Part shown: one piece after another, positions 62,958-64,000 of the stretch | Layout: each line of letters starts with the position of its first letter | Position numbering within the stretch: the stretch's first letter is position 1 | Assembly: GCA_963210315.1 (NCBI GenBank) | Contig: OY723269.1 | Span: forward strand, 1,798,001 to 1,862,000 | Source of the DNA: Rhynchopus euleeides | Taxonomy: Eukaryota; Euglenozoa; Diplonemea; Diplonemida; Diplonemidae | Length of the DNA stretch: 64,000 nt | Direction of reading: 5' to 3' | Made by a program: the position numbers and the translations under genes | The notes under the pieces: model-generated | Seen by the model: only the letters and a program-made list of their open reading frames with translations | Databases searched by the model: none | Told to the model about the DNA's origin: nothing

Positions 62958-64000
62958 ATGAAGCTGGCAACACTGCTTGTCCTAGTTGTGATGGCAGGGA
63001 CGTGCGACGGGTTTCTTTGGGGCAAGGGCAAGTCGTCTTGGGGCAAGTCGAAGTCGAAGTCGAAGTCGCATGGCGGCATCTGGGGTAAGTCGAAGTCGCA
63101 TGGCGGCATCTGGGGTAAGTCGAAGTCGCATGGCGGCATCTGGGGTAAGTCGAAGTCGCCTGGCGGCATCTGGGATAAGTACGGGAAGGCTATCTTCGGC
63201 GGCCGCGGCGGCAGCCCGCCCACCACAGGCCCCCTGACACCCTGTGGGGAGGGGATCGTGGTGGAGGCGATTAAGGAGTACAAGCCTGTGGTGGAGTCGA
63301 TTGTGGAGGTGCTCGAGGAGGAGGAGGCCGCCTTCCGCCCGCTGCTGGTGCGCATGGCGTGGCACTCGATGGCGCAGTACAACCCTGCGCTGAAGCCGAT
63401 TGGCGGTGGTGCGGGTGGGTGCCTGCGGCCCGGCGGTCCCGAACACAACCTGGGGGAGAACAAGGGGCTGGACGTGGCGGCGGAAAAGCTCGAGAAGGTG
63501 AAGAAGGCGCACCCCTTCGTGACGTACGCAGACCTGTACCAGCTGGCGGGGAACACGGCCCTCGAGTACATGGGGAGCCCGTCGCTGCACTTCAAGCCCG
63601 GGCGGCGCGACTACGAGGCGTCGGAGCTGGCGGGGCAGTGCGTCGCAGACAACACCCGGATGCCCACAAAGCGCATCAACGAGGACTGGTTCCCCCACCG
63701 GGACACGCTGAAGTACCTGTTTGAGAAGTTTGGGGAGCTGGGGATCTCGCTGGACACCGACAAGGACGCGTTGTACAAGATCGTCAGCCTCCTCGGAGCC
63801 CACAACATGGGGGGGATGCACAAGGAAATCAGCGGGAACGAGGGGCAGTGGACGGCGGACAACCACGTGTTCGGGAACGAGTACTTTTACAACCTTGAGC
63901 GGGGGGCCTGGGGGCCGTACACGGCCCGGATGTGGGGGACTGACCTGCAGTACAAGGGAGGCCCCGGTCTGCGCTTCGTGATGCTGCCGATCGACATGGT
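62958..64000 (+). CDS. Secreted class I haem peroxidase (APX/CcP type), 3' end beyond the window
   Basis: The frame is open from ATG 62958 to the window edge (347 residues seen). Residues 1-19 are a signal peptide (MKLATLLVLVVMAGTCDGF). Residues 20-75 are a Lys/Ser/Gly/Trp-rich tandem repeat: four 10-residue units with HGGIWGKSKS core, 30 bp each. The peroxidase domain starts near residue 90. The distal site Arg132-Trp135-His136 (LLVRMAWHS), the VTYADLYQLAGNTALE helix, PGRRDYEAS and the proximal His282 (LLGAHNMGG) are all present. This identifies a plant-type class I haem peroxidase that reduces H2O2. Ascorbate or cytochrome c preference cannot be judged. A secretory signal is unusual, since class I enzymes are usually in organelles or cytosol. 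Confidence 0.9.
   Translation, partial: MKLATLLVLVVMAGTCDGFLWGKGKSSWGKSKSKSKSHGGIWGKSKSHGGIWGKSKSHGGIWGKSKSPGGIWDKYGKAIFGGRGGSPPTTGPLTPCGEGIVVEAIKEYKPVVESIVEVLEEEEAAFRPLLVRMAWHSMAQYNPALKPIGGGAGGCLRPGGPEHNLGENKGLDVAAEKLEKVKKAHPFVTYADLYQLAGNTALEYMGSPSLHFKPGRRDYEASELAGQCVADNTRMPTKRINEDWFPHRDTLKYLFEKFGELGISLDTDKDALYKIVSLLGAHNMGGMHKEISGNEGQWTADNHVFGNEYFYNLERGAWGPYTARMWGTDLQYKGGPGLRFVMLPIDM

Noticed and set aside
62699-63595. Minus-strand frames with PQMPPCDFDL repeats
   Set aside because: They are antisense to the peroxidase repeats and catalytic domain, whose + frame carries invariant residues.
1-64000. tRNA, rRNA, spliced-leader RNA, centromere or telomere repeats
   Set aside because: No cloverleaf with convincing A and B boxes, no rRNA segments and no telomeric hexamer arrays were recognised by eye; a covariance-model scan would be decisive.

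Overview
This is a window of nuclear DNA from a protist eukaryote. Real genes have cis-introns with GT...AG ends (for example 6538-6927 and 51603-51913), long GC-rich open frames, signal peptides and families typical of protists: a receptor-type class III nucleotidyl cyclase, a class I haem peroxidase, DUF4116 repeats and a Rab-like GTPase. A 200-base run of N (16135-16334) marks an assembly gap. Two traits suggest polycistronic transcription with spliced-leader trans-splicing. First, every convincing host gene is on the + strand. Second, most start codons lie 2-70 nt downstream of a pyrimidine tract ending in CAG or TAG. Euglenozoa (diplonemid or euglenid relatives) fit best and dinoflagellates are an alternative. 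This is inference, because no spliced-leader gene or rRNA is visible.

Layout. 1-6.3 kb: no host gene; a 2.25-kb element with 130-bp inverted ends, a deleted copy of a second element, and several copies of a GC-hairpin repeat. 6.39-9.66 kb: four-exon gene for a PH-like, Pro/Gln-rich, SR/His-rich protein. 10.05-15.14 kb: two nested mobile elements. A TA-flanked element is interrupted by a 4.45-kb transposon that carries two ORFs, perfect 35-bp terminal inverted repeats, a TAA target duplication and a 630-bp AT-rich palindrome at one end. 15.1-22.6 kb: gap, transposon debris, a doubtful exon, and a 1.36-kb element with a broken minus-strand ORF. 22.66-29.68 kb: a two-span membrane protein and an 1807-residue secreted protein. 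29.7-33.5 kb: intergenic, with fold-back elements and MITEs. 33.5-36.8 kb: ubiquitin-like plus DUF4116 repeat gene, split by an 832-bp insertion flanked by 18-bp direct repeats. 36.8-44.2 kb: repeats and one frame-broken membrane-protein gene. 44.19-53.17 kb: Rab-like GTPase, two unknown proteins (one nuclear-like and acidic) and a small ORF. 53.6-58.9 kb: receptor adenylate cyclase. 60.3-61.1 kb: unknown protein. 62.96 kb to the end: secreted class I peroxidase, cut by the window edge.

The host genes form no recognisable pathway. The common thread is organisation (one strand, acceptor-like signals before starts) and heavy loading with small inverted-repeat elements, several with 2- or 3-bp target duplications. 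The two-ORF nested transposon at 10100-14547 is the best candidate for an undescribed system.
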